From contig CAJNOI010000033.1 in the NCBI GenBank assembly GCA_905250115.1, positions 460,206 to 524,205 of the forward strand: DNA of 64,000 nt, in the 5' to 3' direction. Origin of the DNA: Adineta steineri (Eukaryota; Rotifera; Eurotatoria; Adinetida; Adinetidae). The translations under genes and the position numbers were made by a program. Position 1 is the first letter of the stretch. Every line of letters begins with the position of its first letter. This document shows, piece by piece, positions 1 through 10,428 of the stretch. The notes below the pieces were generated by a model that saw only the letters and a program-made list of their open reading frames with translations, was not told where the DNA came from and made no database searches.

Positions 1-142
1 ATCTTTACTTTACGAACTAATGTAATTAAACTATGGACTATTATGGATTTAAGTTAATTTCGTTCATCTCTAATTGATTCTGATAATCTTTTCTTTAGTA
101 TTTACTTTATATAAAAGTAGCTAAGAAAAAATAACTCATTTC

Positions 143-3119
143 ATGGCAACTCAATTGTTGAAACATCGTTTATCATCTCTGATAGTTTTTACAAAACGTT
201 CAGTGACTGTTCAATCTGATTTCGATTTGAGTAAACAAATGAAATTCCTTAATGACAATAAACAATTTAACAAGACACTTGAATTATTTGATAAACATAG
301 AAAATCTAAAATTCAAACATTTTCTAGTTTTACCATTACACAAGCTTTAAAAGCATGTACTCATCTAGGAGATCTTCAACGTGGAAAAAATATTCATCAT
401 TTAATTTCAACACATATAAAAGAAGACGTTTATATATCAACATCATTAATTCATCTTTATAGTAAATTTTGAAAAGAATTTTCTTCTCTTTTTCTATTTT
501 TCTTTCTAATACAGTGCAATGTGGAGATGTCCAACATGCTGAATTATTATTTGATAAATCAACAGATAGAGTCTTGCCAATGTATGGAGCAATGATGAAA
601 GGTAATGATTTTTTATTTCGAATTATATTTAATCATCATCCTTCTTTTATAGGTTATTTAAGGAATAATATGACAGATAAAGCAATTGATTTTTTCAATA
701 AAATTGAAAATCCACATGAAATTCTTGTAAATCTTTTATTTAATACTTGTGCTCAAATTAAAACAACTGACGCATTAAGTTTAGTAAAAAAGGTTTCAAA
801 AGAAATGCCAAAATCTTTTCATTCAAACCCCTATATTTTATCTTCTTTATTGGATGCATTCATGAAATGTAAAGATGTTAAACATGCTGAGTTATTATTT
901 GATCAATGTACAAGCAAAGTATTACCAATGTATGGAGCAATTATGAAGGGTTATATAGAAAATAATCAAGCGAATAACGCAATTGATCTTTTCAATAAAA
1001 TTGAAACTCCAAATAAAATTCTTATCAATCTTTTATTTAATGCTTGTGCTCAATTAGGAACGAATGAAGCATTAGGTTTAGTAAAAAAAGTTTCACAAGA
1101 AATGCCTAAATCATTTTATTCAGATCTTTATATTTTATCTTCTTTACTGGATGCATTTATGAAATGTAAAGATGTCAAACATGCTGAATTATTATTTAAT
1201 AAATGCACAAATAAAGATTTACCAATGTATGGAGCAATGATGAAGGGTTATATAGAAAATAATCAAGCAAATAAAGCAATCGATCTTTTCAATAAAATTG
1301 AAAAACCTGATGAATTTATTTTAAGTATTTTATTTAATATTTGTGCTCAATTGGGAACGAATGAAGCATTAAGTTTAGTAAAAAAGGTTTCACAAGAAAT
1401 GCCAAAATCGTTTCATTCAAACCCCTATATTTTATCTTCTCTGCTGGATGCATTAATAAAATGTGAAGATGTCAAACATGCTGAATTATTATTTAATAAA
1501 TCAACAAATAAGGATTTACCAATGTATGGAGCAATTATGAATGCATATAATAAAGAAGATAAGTCATTGAAAGCATTGAATTTATTTAATCAAATGAAAA
1601 TTGATGGTTTAGAAAGAAACTCGATTATTTATCTTATTATTATAAAATCTTTATCAAAACTAGGTGATTATTCGATATGTGAATCAATTGTTAAAGATAT
1701 TCCAGATGTTCTACTTAATAATGAAATCGAAAATGCATTAATCGATATGTGGGTAAGTCGAAAGAAATTTTCTTTTCAACTTTTCTATTTGCAAAAAAAT
1801 CTCAATTTAGGGAAAATGTGGATGTACAGATAAAGCAAAAGAAGTTTTCGAAAAAAATCCTAAACCAGATCAAGTTGCATATACAACAATGAGTTTGTTT
1901 TATCTTTTGTTTTTGGAAAAAATATATGTTTTGATAATTGATTAATTATTAGTTAATAGTTATGGTTTAAATGGAATGGGTGTTCAAGCACTTGAACTTA
2001 ATCGTAAAATGCCTGAAGAATTCATCAATGAAGTGACATATATTTGTGTCTTAAATGCATGTTCACATTCCGGACTTATTGAAGAAGCTCGTTCAATCTT
2101 CAAAAATATTCCAACAAAAACGGAGAGAATTAATGGCACAATGGTATTTGAAAAGATTCTTTTGACAAAGATGAATAGATTTATTAATTCAGATTGATTG
2201 TCTTAGTCGTGGATCGTATTTTGAAGAAGCAGAAGAATTGATTGATGAATATGAACGTTTCGATTTACCGGTGTTAACTATGTACAGTTAGTATTTTTTG
2301 AAATGTTTTCGAAATTTTTATTATATTAAATATATATATATATATAAGTACATTTTAACATAGTTTTGAAATTTTTGTTTTAGTGGCGTTATTATCAGGT
2401 GCAAGAAATGCGAACAATAGTGAATTATCACAAAATATTTATGATCGCATGAGGAAAAGTTTTCCTGATATAAAAAATTCACTTACACCAGCTGCTGTTC
2501 TTCTTGCTAACGCTTATACATCATCAGGTGATATTGATACAGCATCAAATATTAGAAACGAATTAAATCGATCAGGTGCTAAGAAAAAAATCGGTCTCTC
2601 ATGGACTGTAATCAATGGACATGCATTCGTAAGTTTACGACTATAATATTAATTTTATATTTAATATATATATGAAATGGTTTTTATAGGAATTTCGAGC
2701 ACATGATCAATCACATCCTCGATCAACAGAAATTTATGCTGAAATAAAAAAAATTTCTAAACAACTTATTCAACATGGGCATCAATATGATTCAAGTTGG
2801 ATTACACGTCCATTAAATGATGATGAAACTGTCGAATCAGTTCTTTGTGGACATAGTGAAAGACTTGCAATCGCTTGGAACTTTGTTCAAAATCCAAATG
2901 CAACACAAATTCAAGTGACAAACAATCTTCGTGTTTGTGGTGATTGTCGTATGTGTTATAATAATTTCATTATTTTCTTATTCTTCATTTTATCTGTTCA
3001 TAGATCGTGCTATTAAACTAATCGCTGCTATTCGTCAATGTGAAATAATTGTGCGTGATGCAAATCGTATACATCACTTCTCAACGAATGGACAATGTTC
3101 ATGTAATGATTATTTCTAA
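143..3119 (+). CDS. DYW-type pentatricopeptide repeat (PPR) protein, nine exons
   Basis: Exons: 143-461, 515-601, 653-1752, 1811-1892, 1953-2143, 2193-2286, 2384-2628, 2690-2948, 3004-3119. They join in frame to about 830 residues. The N terminus is basic and Ser-rich, which suggests mitochondrial import. PPR repeats follow, then an E/E+-like stretch and a complete C-terminal DYW cytidine-deaminase domain. That domain shows HSERLAIAW (HxE zinc/catalytic motif), CGDCH formed across the last intron, RIHHF, and the terminal CSCNDYF, where DYF replaces DYW. In plants this family performs C-to-U editing of organellar RNA. DYW proteins are known from a few non-plant eukaryotes, bdelloids among them, and are usually attributed to horizontal transfer. 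Residues of about 99 amino acids repeat four times in the middle. The start is the first ATG of the open frame. Identity is very secure; an editing role here is inference. Confidence 0.93.
517..1755 (+). repeat. Four 297-bp tandem coding repeats inside the PPR gene
   Basis: Near-identical 99-codon units begin at about 517, 865, 1162 and 1459. Spacing is exactly 297 bp between units 2-3 and 3-4, and 297 bp between units 1-2 once the 51-bp intron at 602-652 is removed. Each unit holds about three PPR motifs, including DVKHAELLF, LPMYGA and the block SQEMPKSF. The last unit diverges towards its end. Confidence 0.9.
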
Positions 3120-3416
3120 AAAAATAAAGTTAATTTATAAAGATTCATGAGAAATGCACTTTAAAATTTCGAAATACCTTGACACTCTTTTTTTCATTCA
3201 TGGGCGAAAAATCTTTAATAAATATAATAGAGAGAATGATAGCTTAAATTTCATAATTAATTTATTTTAATTCTAAGTCTACGTTTCGTCGAATAAATTG
3301 ACATTATCAAGACAAAATCATAATCATTTCATTCATCATATACACCCAAAAAAAGATATATACACAGTCTTGACTCCGAGGATAATTTTTATCCTGACTA
3401 TTTTTCGCAATCCCAG

Positions 3417-3733
3417 GTGCGAACTGGGGTGATCATGGTTACATTCGTATTGCACGTGGTAAGAATATGTGTGCCATTGCCACTGTAGTCATACAAGTGG
3501 TAAGTACCGAGACGACGACTACTACACATTATACGAGTAGCACTACACAATTATCTACGAGTCGTGCTACACAACCATCTACAATTTCTGCTACACAACC
3601 ATCTACAAGTTCTGCTACACAATCATCTACGAGTACGAGTAGTGCTACACAATTATATAAGATTAGCTCAATCCATCTCATGGTCATATTCCTGATGATG
3701 ACGATTGCTCAAACTATTCTTATCTATAACTAA
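3417..3733 (+). pseudogene. Orphan 3' exon of the papain-like protein family
   Basis: This is a third copy of the last exon of the two protease-like genes downstream. It encodes GANWGDHGYIRIARGKNMC, then a Ser/Thr-rich tail and a hydrophobic C terminus, ending in a stop. The bases before it (from about 3386), including the acceptor tail, match the last intron of the gene at 6652-8294. No signal peptide, propeptide or catalytic exons lie upstream; the PPR gene ends only 300 bp away. I read it as a truncated duplicate, probably non-functional, although the reading frame is still open. Confidence 0.8.
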
Positions 3734-4604
3734 TTCACAGATTAAACTATAAGAACAAACGTCCACCCTTTCTTTTTTAAACATCTACAAAAAATGATTT
3801 TCTTCATCGATAACTTTTCAGTACATTTCAACTATCTAGCTGAAGAAAAGTGTTATGTGAGAAAGAAAACTAAATAAATATTCGCCGTCATCGTACAAGT
3901 GCATCTAACTCAGTTTTTCGCTAGAAGGCGACGCACTTACACCCAGCCCAAGAAGTCTCTAAACGGCTCTATATTTTTTGAATTTCTGGATTTATAAATC
4001 AGAAAAAATCAGAAACAGGTTGCAATTTCAGAATTTTTTCTGGCTTTTCAGAAGATCTAGCCACCCTGTGTTAGTACCACTGCGGTACTAACATCATGTT
4101 TACTTCGTTATCAACAAGATAAACTATAATAAAAAACAAATGCAAAAATATAAAAAAAGTGAAGATATGTTATTCATCTCTTGCAAATGTGCCAACAACT
4201 CTCATTCTTACAATCAAACAAGATTTTTCTACGTTATAGACGTGGGTGAAAAGAATGTCAACATTCATAATGAACGGATGAAAACATTATATACCACTTT
4301 TCGTTTAATTTCATGACAAAAACATTCTATTCTCTTGGTATTCTGATCATAGTAATTCGGCTCTTGTCCTACGTTAGACGTAATCAGTTCATTAACTTTC
4401 ATATCGATCGTCTTAAAAAAAATTTAAGTGAATAAATATTCTGCTAGTACGATGATGAATTCTTTGTTGATATATTTCTTTACATTTATGATACTGACAA
4501 CTATTTTTTGTCATGATGATGTTAACAGTGATAATGTTCTTGGTATTACATATTCTTATCTATCACATTTCTAACACATTCATTTTCACATTAAGTTATA
4601 AAAA
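3734..4604. other. Intergenic spacer with duplicated 3' flank and a perfect hairpin
   Basis: Bases up to about 4010 are a diverged copy of 8295-8620, the 3' flank of the second protease-like gene. A perfect 9-bp stem with a 5-nt loop lies at 4070-4092 (GTTAGTACC / GGTACTAAC). A 40-codon open frame with a signal-peptide-like start at 4452-4574 is too short to call a gene with confidence. Confidence 0.6.
4452..4574 (+). CDS. Possible short signal-peptide ORF (doubtful)
   Basis: A 40-codon frame begins with two Met and a strongly hydrophobic stretch ending in FC, followed by an acidic segment and a stop about 30 bp before the next gene. It could be a leftover first exon of another protease-like copy or chance. 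No family resemblance was seen. Confidence 0.15.
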   Translation: MMNSLLIYFFTFMILTTIFCHDDVNSDNVLGITYSYLSHF

Positions 4605-6104
4605 ATGTTGAATACACGTTTTATTTTCAAGTCTATTTTCTTCGTCGTACTATTTGGTATAATTGTCGCTGATTTATCAAATGAATGGAATGAATTTAAG
4701 CAGAAATATAATAAACAATATAAAACAATTGATGAAGAAATTGAACGAAAACAAATATTTATTGAAAATTTGAATGAAATTCATTCTTTTCAACAAAATA
4801 ATCCTCATGCAACTTATACATTAGCAATTAATCATTTATCTGATCGACGTATTCAAGTAAATTTTAGTTATTAATATCTGTCAATAATGTATAATTCATT
4901 CTTTTACACAGGAACTTGTATCTTCACGAAGAAATACACTTAAATCTTATACATCATCATTTAAAAGTTCTAGAGAAGTAAAAAATTTACCTGAATCCCT
5001 TGATTGGCGTGATAAAGGTGTAATCACGGAAGTATATCATGATGAAGTTGGAGAAATTGTGACTGCTGTTGTTAGTACTGGTATATATCAATAAAGAAAA
5101 ATACTAACATAATCATATTTTTTTGTATAGAACTTGTTGAAAGTCTTCATGCTATTAAAACTGGTGAACTTATTGCAGGTAGTATACCACAAGTATACGA
5201 TTGTTGTCCACAACCTATCGATGCTTTTGATTGTATAAAGAATATGAGTGGTATTTGTCGAAAAGAAGATTATCCAAAAGCACTTGGTCGATGTCAACCA
5301 GATATATGTAAACCATTTACTAGTGTATGTTTATATTGGGGGTTGATATTTTTGAAGAAAATTTCGACTTATTTTTTTAAATTATAGTTTGATACAATTA
5401 AACGAATGGCAAAACCTGATGAAAATGAAATGTTAGAATGGATTCAAGAGTCGACTTTATGGGCAGAAATGAGTGTTGCTGGAAAAGGTTTTAATACATA
5501 TACTGGAGGTATTGAAATTTGTTTTATTATAGATTGAGTATTTTGTTTTCTCGTTTTTGAGGTATTTATGATGAACCATCATGTTCTGACCTTTCTATAG
5601 ATGATGTCGTAAGGACTAAGAAATATTATCAGATTTTATATTTATTAAATATATAATTAATCTTCATATAGGTACAGATTATTGGATATGGTAGTGAAGA
5701 AGGAAAACCTTATTGGTTATGCAAACTTCATTGGGGTGAGTATTGATGAAGGATATATTTTGTTATTTTTTCTTGTAAATATAGGTACCGATTGGGGTGA
5801 AAAAGGTTATTTTCGAATTGCACGTGGTAAAAATATGTGTAAAATTGCTGATGTTATTATACAAGTGGCAAATACCGAGCCGAGTAGTACTACACAAATA
5901 TCTACGAGTACCACTACACAGTTATCTACGAGCACTACTACACAACCATCTACGAGTAGCGCTACACAATCATCTACAAGTACTGCTACACAATCATCTA
6001 CGAGTACGAGTAGTGCTACACAATTATATGTGATTGGATCAATCCATCTTATGGTCATATTCGTGATAGTGACAATTGCTCAAACTATTCTTATCTATAA
6101 CTAA
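4605..6104 (+). CDS. Secreted papain-family (C1A) protein with substituted active site, copy A
   Basis: Seven exons: 4605-4856, 4912-5080, 5131-5324, 5388-5508, 5562-5608, 5672-5735, 5785-6104; about 388 residues. Order: signal peptide (about 1-22), I29-type propeptide (EWNEFKQKYNKQY... EEIERKQIFIENL), mature start ESLDWRDKGV, cathepsin-L-like core, Ser/Thr-rich tail and a C-terminal hydrophobic segment suited to a GPI signal or membrane anchor. The core keeps WLCK..WG and RIARGKNMC. However, the segment that should read CGSCWAFST reads GEIVTAVVST, so the catalytic Cys is Thr. The His of DHAV is Asp (SIDDVV), and the Asn of KNSWG is Leu. Proteolysis therefore looks lost; binding, structural or decoy roles are possible. 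It lies in tandem with copy B, with the same exon layout in the core. Confidence 0.85.
5870..6020 (+). repeat. Ser/Thr-rich short tandem repeats in copy A tail
   Basis: Repeats of about 21-24 bp encode variations of (A/T)TQ-STSS. They form a mucin-like stretch likely to be O-glycosylated. Equivalent tracts with other copy numbers lie at 3520-3655 and 8020-8215. Confidence 0.8.
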
Positions 6105-6260
6105 TTCACAGACTAAACCACAAGAACACATGTTTACAAATTTTTTTTGAAATATTTACAAAAAAGATTTTCTTTATCGATCACTTTTCAATACATTTTA
6201 ACTATTCAGCTAAAAAAAAGCGTTAAGTGACAAAAAGAAACCTAAATAAACTTTGCCATC

Positions 6261-6332
6261 TTGAGGGTGTGGGTGTGCAGTTATGCCTATCGAAAGTTAC
6301 GAGAAGATAGACAACAACATCCGCACCCTCAA
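6261..6332. repeat. G-rich/C-rich inverted-arm element 1
   Basis: The left arm TTGAGGGTGTGGGTG (6261-6275) and the right arm CATCCGCACCCTCAA (6318-6332) are complementary at 13 of 15 positions. About 42 bp lie between them. The element lies about 160 bp after the stop of copy A. Confidence 0.75.
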
Positions 6333-6651
6333 AGTTGTTTTTTCGTAATTAATAAAATTTAGCAGTTAAAACTTTTAATCACACATGACAGAGTTGCTCT
6401 TACGGTATAAAATGAGCTAATTCAATGATTTACTTCAATTCGATCCAGTAAAAAATAATTTGGTACGCAAAGAAGTAAAAAAAAGATACGGAAAAAGACT
6501 GTTGATTACAGATATGAGTCAAGACGAAGCTGTTGCTGTGTCAGCATTATATAATTTCACTTCGTCACTTATCATTGCGCACTTTCTTTTCTCTCACTTA
6601 AAATATCATTATCTCTTGATTCACATACATATTCATTTAGAAACTTTAAAA

Positions 6652-8294
6652 ATGAAGGTAAGTTGTTATCTATGCTGTTAACATTCCAATAAGCAAAATT
6701 TGATCATATTAGCTTGTTGTACTATTGATTCTATTTGGTGCAGCTGTGAGTGATTTATCATTAGAATGGGATAAATTCAAACGTGACTACAACAAAAATT
6801 ATGCATCAGCTGCTGAAGAAATCGAACGTAAAGAAATATTTATTGAGAATATTAATCGAATGCGTGCTTATCAGCATACTTATCCCGATGCATCATTCAC
6901 AATGGCAATCAATTATCTAGCCGATCGACGAATTCAGGTTAATTGCCACTTTCAGAAATAACAGACGAATGACTATATGTAATTATATGATAGGAACTTG
7001 TATCAAAGCCAAAGATTCATATTGAATCTCGACCAACAATTCGTCAAAGTTCTATTGAAACAAAGAACTTACCTGAATCGCTTGATTGGCGTGATAAAGG
7101 TGTTATCGGACCCGTAAGTGAACTTGCTGGCGAGATCGTGACTGCCGTTGTCAGCACTGGTAAGTATCATGTAGAGGCTAAGGAATTAATAATATTCTTT
7201 CACAACTATCCAATAGAACTTGTCGAGAGTCTTCATGCTATTCATACCAAGAACTTCATTGAAGGCAGCATCCAACGAGTATTCGACTGTTGCCCACAAC
7301 CAGTTGATACTTTTGACTGTATACAGAATATGAGTGGTATTTGCCGCAAAAATGACTATCCAGAAGCTCTCGGAACATGCGAACCGAACAAATGCACACC
7401 ATTTACAACGGTATGTGTAAGCGTATGAAGCAAAAAAGAAAGAAAGAAAGTTCAATCTTTATTTTTTGAGTTTTCTTGTTTACAATTTAAACGTAAGCAA
7501 GATGTTGGATTTATGTGAATTCTAGTTCAATAAAATCAACAGACTTATACCAGGTGATGAAGGTACAATGTTGATTTGGATTCAAGACTCAACACTCTGG
7601 GCTGAAATAGATGCTACTGGAGTGGGCTTCATATCATATACCAGTGGTATGTTAATATACTTGATATATTCATTAATACCTGTCTATTTCTCTCTTCAGG
7701 TATCTATGATGATCCCACATGTTCACAAACACAAGTTGATCAAGCGGTAAAAATAGACATATATTGATTTTTCGCATTTTTGAGACATCGACTTTGTAGG
7801 TACAAATTGTTGGTTACGGTATCGAAGGTGGTAAACCCTACTGGTTGTGTAAAAATAACTGGGGTGAGTATTGACTTCGATAGTGAGTGTTATCTTGACT
7901 ATTTTTCGCAATCCTAGGTGCGAAATGGGGTGATCAAGGTTACATTCGAATTGCACGTGGTAAGAATATGTGTGCCATTGCCACTGTAGTCATACAAGTG
8001 GCAAGTACCGAGACGACGACTACTACACATTATTCAAGTAGCACTACACAATTATCTACGAGTAGTGCTACACAACCATCTACGGGTAGTACTACACAAT
8101 CATCGACGGGTACAAGTAGTGCTACACAACCATCTACGAGTAGTACTACCCAATCATCTATGAGTACGAGTACTACTACACAATCATCTACGAGTAGGAG
8201 TAGTGCTACACAATTATATACGATTAGCTCAATCCATCTTATGGTTATATTTGTGATGGTGACAGTTGCTCAGACTATTCTTATCAATAACTAA
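6652..8294 (+). CDS. Secreted papain-family (C1A) protein with substituted active site, copy B
   Basis: Eight exons: 6652-6657, 6713-6937, 6994-7159, 7217-7410, 7526-7646, 7700-7746, 7800-7863, 7918-8294; 399 residues. The first exon is only ATGAAG; joined to exon 2 it gives the signal peptide MKLVVLLILFGAAVSD. An I29-type propeptide and the mature start ESLDWRDKGV follow. In an ungapped alignment to papain-type VKDQGQCGSCWAFST the segment is VSELAGEIVTAVVST, so oxyanion Gln is Leu and catalytic Cys is Thr. The catalytic His is Gln (VDQAVQIVGYG); the Asn of KNNWG is kept. A Thr/Ser-rich tail and a C-terminal hydrophobic segment end the protein. The changes are shared with copy A, so the loss of activity predates the duplication. 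A TATAAAA sequence lies at 6406, some 240 bp upstream. Confidence 0.85.
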
Positions 8295-8327
8295 TTCACA
8301 GATTAAACTATAAAAACAAATGTTCAC

Positions 8328-8431
8328 CTTTTTTTTTGAAATATCTACAAAAAATGATTTTCTTCATCGATAACTNNNNNNNNNNTTTTTTTTTGAAATA
8401 TCTACAAAAAATGATTTTCTTCATCGATCAC
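8328..8431. other. Ten-N gap flanked by the same 45-bp sequence
   Basis: The N run is 8376-8385. The bases before it (T tract, GAAATATCTACAAAAAATG and on to TTCATCGAT) recur immediately after it. This looks like two contig ends that overlap but were not merged, not a real tandem repeat. Confidence 0.7.
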
Positions 8432-8557
8432 TTTTCAATACATTTCAACTATTCAGCTAAAGAAAAGTGTTATATGAGAAAGAAAACTAAATAAACTTCG
8501 TCATCATCGTACAAGTGGTTCTAACTCAGTTTTTCGCCAGAAGGCGATGCACTTACA

Positions 8558-9164
8558 CCCAGTTCAGGAAGTCTCTCAACAGCTCGATATTTTCTGAATT
8601 TTTTGATTTACGAATCAAAAACAAAGATAACGGAGAAAAAGAAAAATATATCAGTTTCGAAAAATCATGTGGCAACTAATGCATTGTGTTACTCTGAAAA
8701 AAGTTGGTATATATACGTTCGACAGCCAGTCTAACAGTCATAGTGACAAATTTCGAAGAGAATATAAAAAAAGAAAGCAAATTTTTTTCAATTCATCGTT
8801 TAAGGCAATGTGTTCAAAGAATTGTGATAAAATTTGATGACAGAAAGATACATTATTAGTGCTACATATATCAATTTTTAGAGAATTTTTTCTTCTGTCA
8901 TATTCTCTACAAAATATTTGTTTTGCACTACCTATTTTTACCTAAACGAACGTAGACGGGTCTGACTTCGGACATTTTCACGAAAAGTATTCCCATCATT
9001 TAGAATGATGATGATCAATATTGCTGATTTCGATCGAGAACTTATTGTGAACTAAGGACTACATCTATTGGCGAAGAAATAAAATGTTTATCACTTTGTT
9101 TCTGATTCGTAAATCAAAAAATACGAAAAAATACGGAGCTGTTCGGATACTTTTCGGACTGTGT
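8558..9164. mobile_element. Putative non-autonomous DNA element with ~60-bp terminal inverted repeats
   Basis: Bases 8558-8617 match the reverse complement of 9103-9164: both run from an ACnCAGT end through AACAGCTC to TTTTTTGATTTACGAATCA. No coding sequence lies between. A single diverged end of the same type occurs at about 3945-4010 in the duplicated segment. I found no clear target-site duplication, so the exact ends are uncertain. Confidence 0.5.
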
Positions 9165-9316
9165 AATTGAAAATAAGTTTTCATTCTTGATCCTCGTTAA
9201 GTACTTGATAACAATGATAGAACAAAAAAAATGCATCGTTGTATTACTCAGTAACTCGATCCTACGTGCTCGGTTCTCTCGCGCGCGTGTGCATACCCTA
9301 TCATAATTGTCAGTAC

Positions 9317-9324
9317 TATAAAAG
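9317..9324 (+). promoter_or_regulatory. TATA box of the secreted-protein gene
   Basis: TATAAAAG lies 47-54 bp before the ATG at 9371, which places transcription start near 9347 and gives a short leader. Confidence 0.5.
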
Positions 9325-9370
9325 CTGATAGTATTCTAAGTCATCATAAATATTTCATATTTTCTTACTT

Positions 9371-9838
9371 ATGATGTCATCTACTATGTTATTCATTGTT
9401 TTATTGGTGATTACAGTTGCTCGTGCAGCACCTGTGCAAGATGAAACATGCGATGTACAAGCATATCGTCAAAGTCACTGTACGGCTAGTGTCTTTGTCC
9501 AACATGGTTGTACATCAGCCACTGTCGATTTAATCCATACTGATTTTCTTCAGTCATGCAGTTCAGTCAGATTGAACTGGGCTTATGCAGCAAACAATCT
9601 GACATTGATCATTGGAAGACAGGAACATCAAGCATTCACGGTTACTATCAACAACGATCAACTGATAGAGACTGTCTCACACATCTATCGCATTATTGGC
9701 AATCAAGAGACAGAAGTGACAACAAAAGACCATAAATTGGTTCAAAAATCCGATTCAAATGGTCAAATTAAACTTAAATTAGAAGTTCCACCAGAATTGA
9801 TGCCTTATGTAGTTTTTGTTAACTATGATATCGATTAA
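9371..9838 (+). CDS. Small secreted protein, unknown family
   Basis: A single-exon gene of 155 residues. It starts with a clear signal peptide, hydrophobic to about residue 19 with an ARA-APV cleavage-like site. The mature part has four cysteines within about 40 residues (TCDVQ, SHCTAS, HGCTS, QSCSS) and then a stretch of alternating hydrophobic residues that suggests a beta-rich fold (LTLIIGRQEHQAFTVTI). I do not recognise the family. A TATA box lies at a sensible distance upstream and AATAAA follows the stop (about 9874), so it looks like an expressed gene. It stands alone between the transposon-like spacer and the aminopeptidase. Confidence 0.7.
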   Translation: MMSSTMLFIVLLVITVARAAPVQDETCDVQAYRQSHCTASVFVQHGCTSATVDLIHTDFLQSCSSVRLNWAYAANNLTLIIGRQEHQAFTVTINNDQLIETVSHIYRIIGNQETEVTTKDHKLVQKSDSNGQIKLKLEVPPELMPYVVFVNYDID

Positions 9839-9940
9839 ACAGTGGAATCAGACAGTTTCACTAATATTTTATGAATAAAATGTGAAGTAAAAGTGAATCT
9901 AATTCCGACTCACCATGAAAAACACGGACATTTGTCAAAA

Positions 9941-10006
9941 AAGGGGTGGGTGTGGGTGTTATTATTATCTTATATCCAGGCCCAGACCCACACTAACACC
10001 CTCAAG
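9941..10006. repeat. G-rich/C-rich inverted-arm element 2
   Basis: The left arm is AAGGGGTGGGTGTGGGTGTT (9941-9960) and the right arm is ACCCACACTAACACCCTCAA (9987-10006). The element begins about 100 bp after the stop at 9838. Confidence 0.7.
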
Positions 10007-10428
10007 GACTGCCTAATCACCTCATAATAGCAATGGAAAAGAAAGAACAAAGTAATTATCTCTCATCGATGAAATGCTTTTCGGCGAAAAGTAGTAGTAT
10101 TGAATTTGAAGAGTGACGGAGACTGTTGACATAATATCGTTCTCGTTACATCATACTGCTTTTTTAATCTCTTTCTCTTTCTAGAACATTCTCCATTTCT
10201 TTCTTATCTTTCTTATGACTAATTATTCATACTTTCGTACTTCCAACATATCGTTATCTCTATTATCCGCTGGGTTTTTCTCAGCAAATATCGTACGATG
10301 TCCTTTGTATATATACATCGCCTTTTAACAAGACTATATTTTATAATTCTAATCGTGATTTGCACGTGTCGTCAGAGAGCCAAGTAGCATTCATTTTACA
10401 AAAAGGATTGTATAATTACGAGATACAA

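Noticed and set aside
5797-6058. Long open frames on both strands over the Ser/Thr-rich tail of the protease-like gene
   Set aside because: They arise from short in-frame repeats of low complexity; the true frame is fixed by the splice-joined protease homology.
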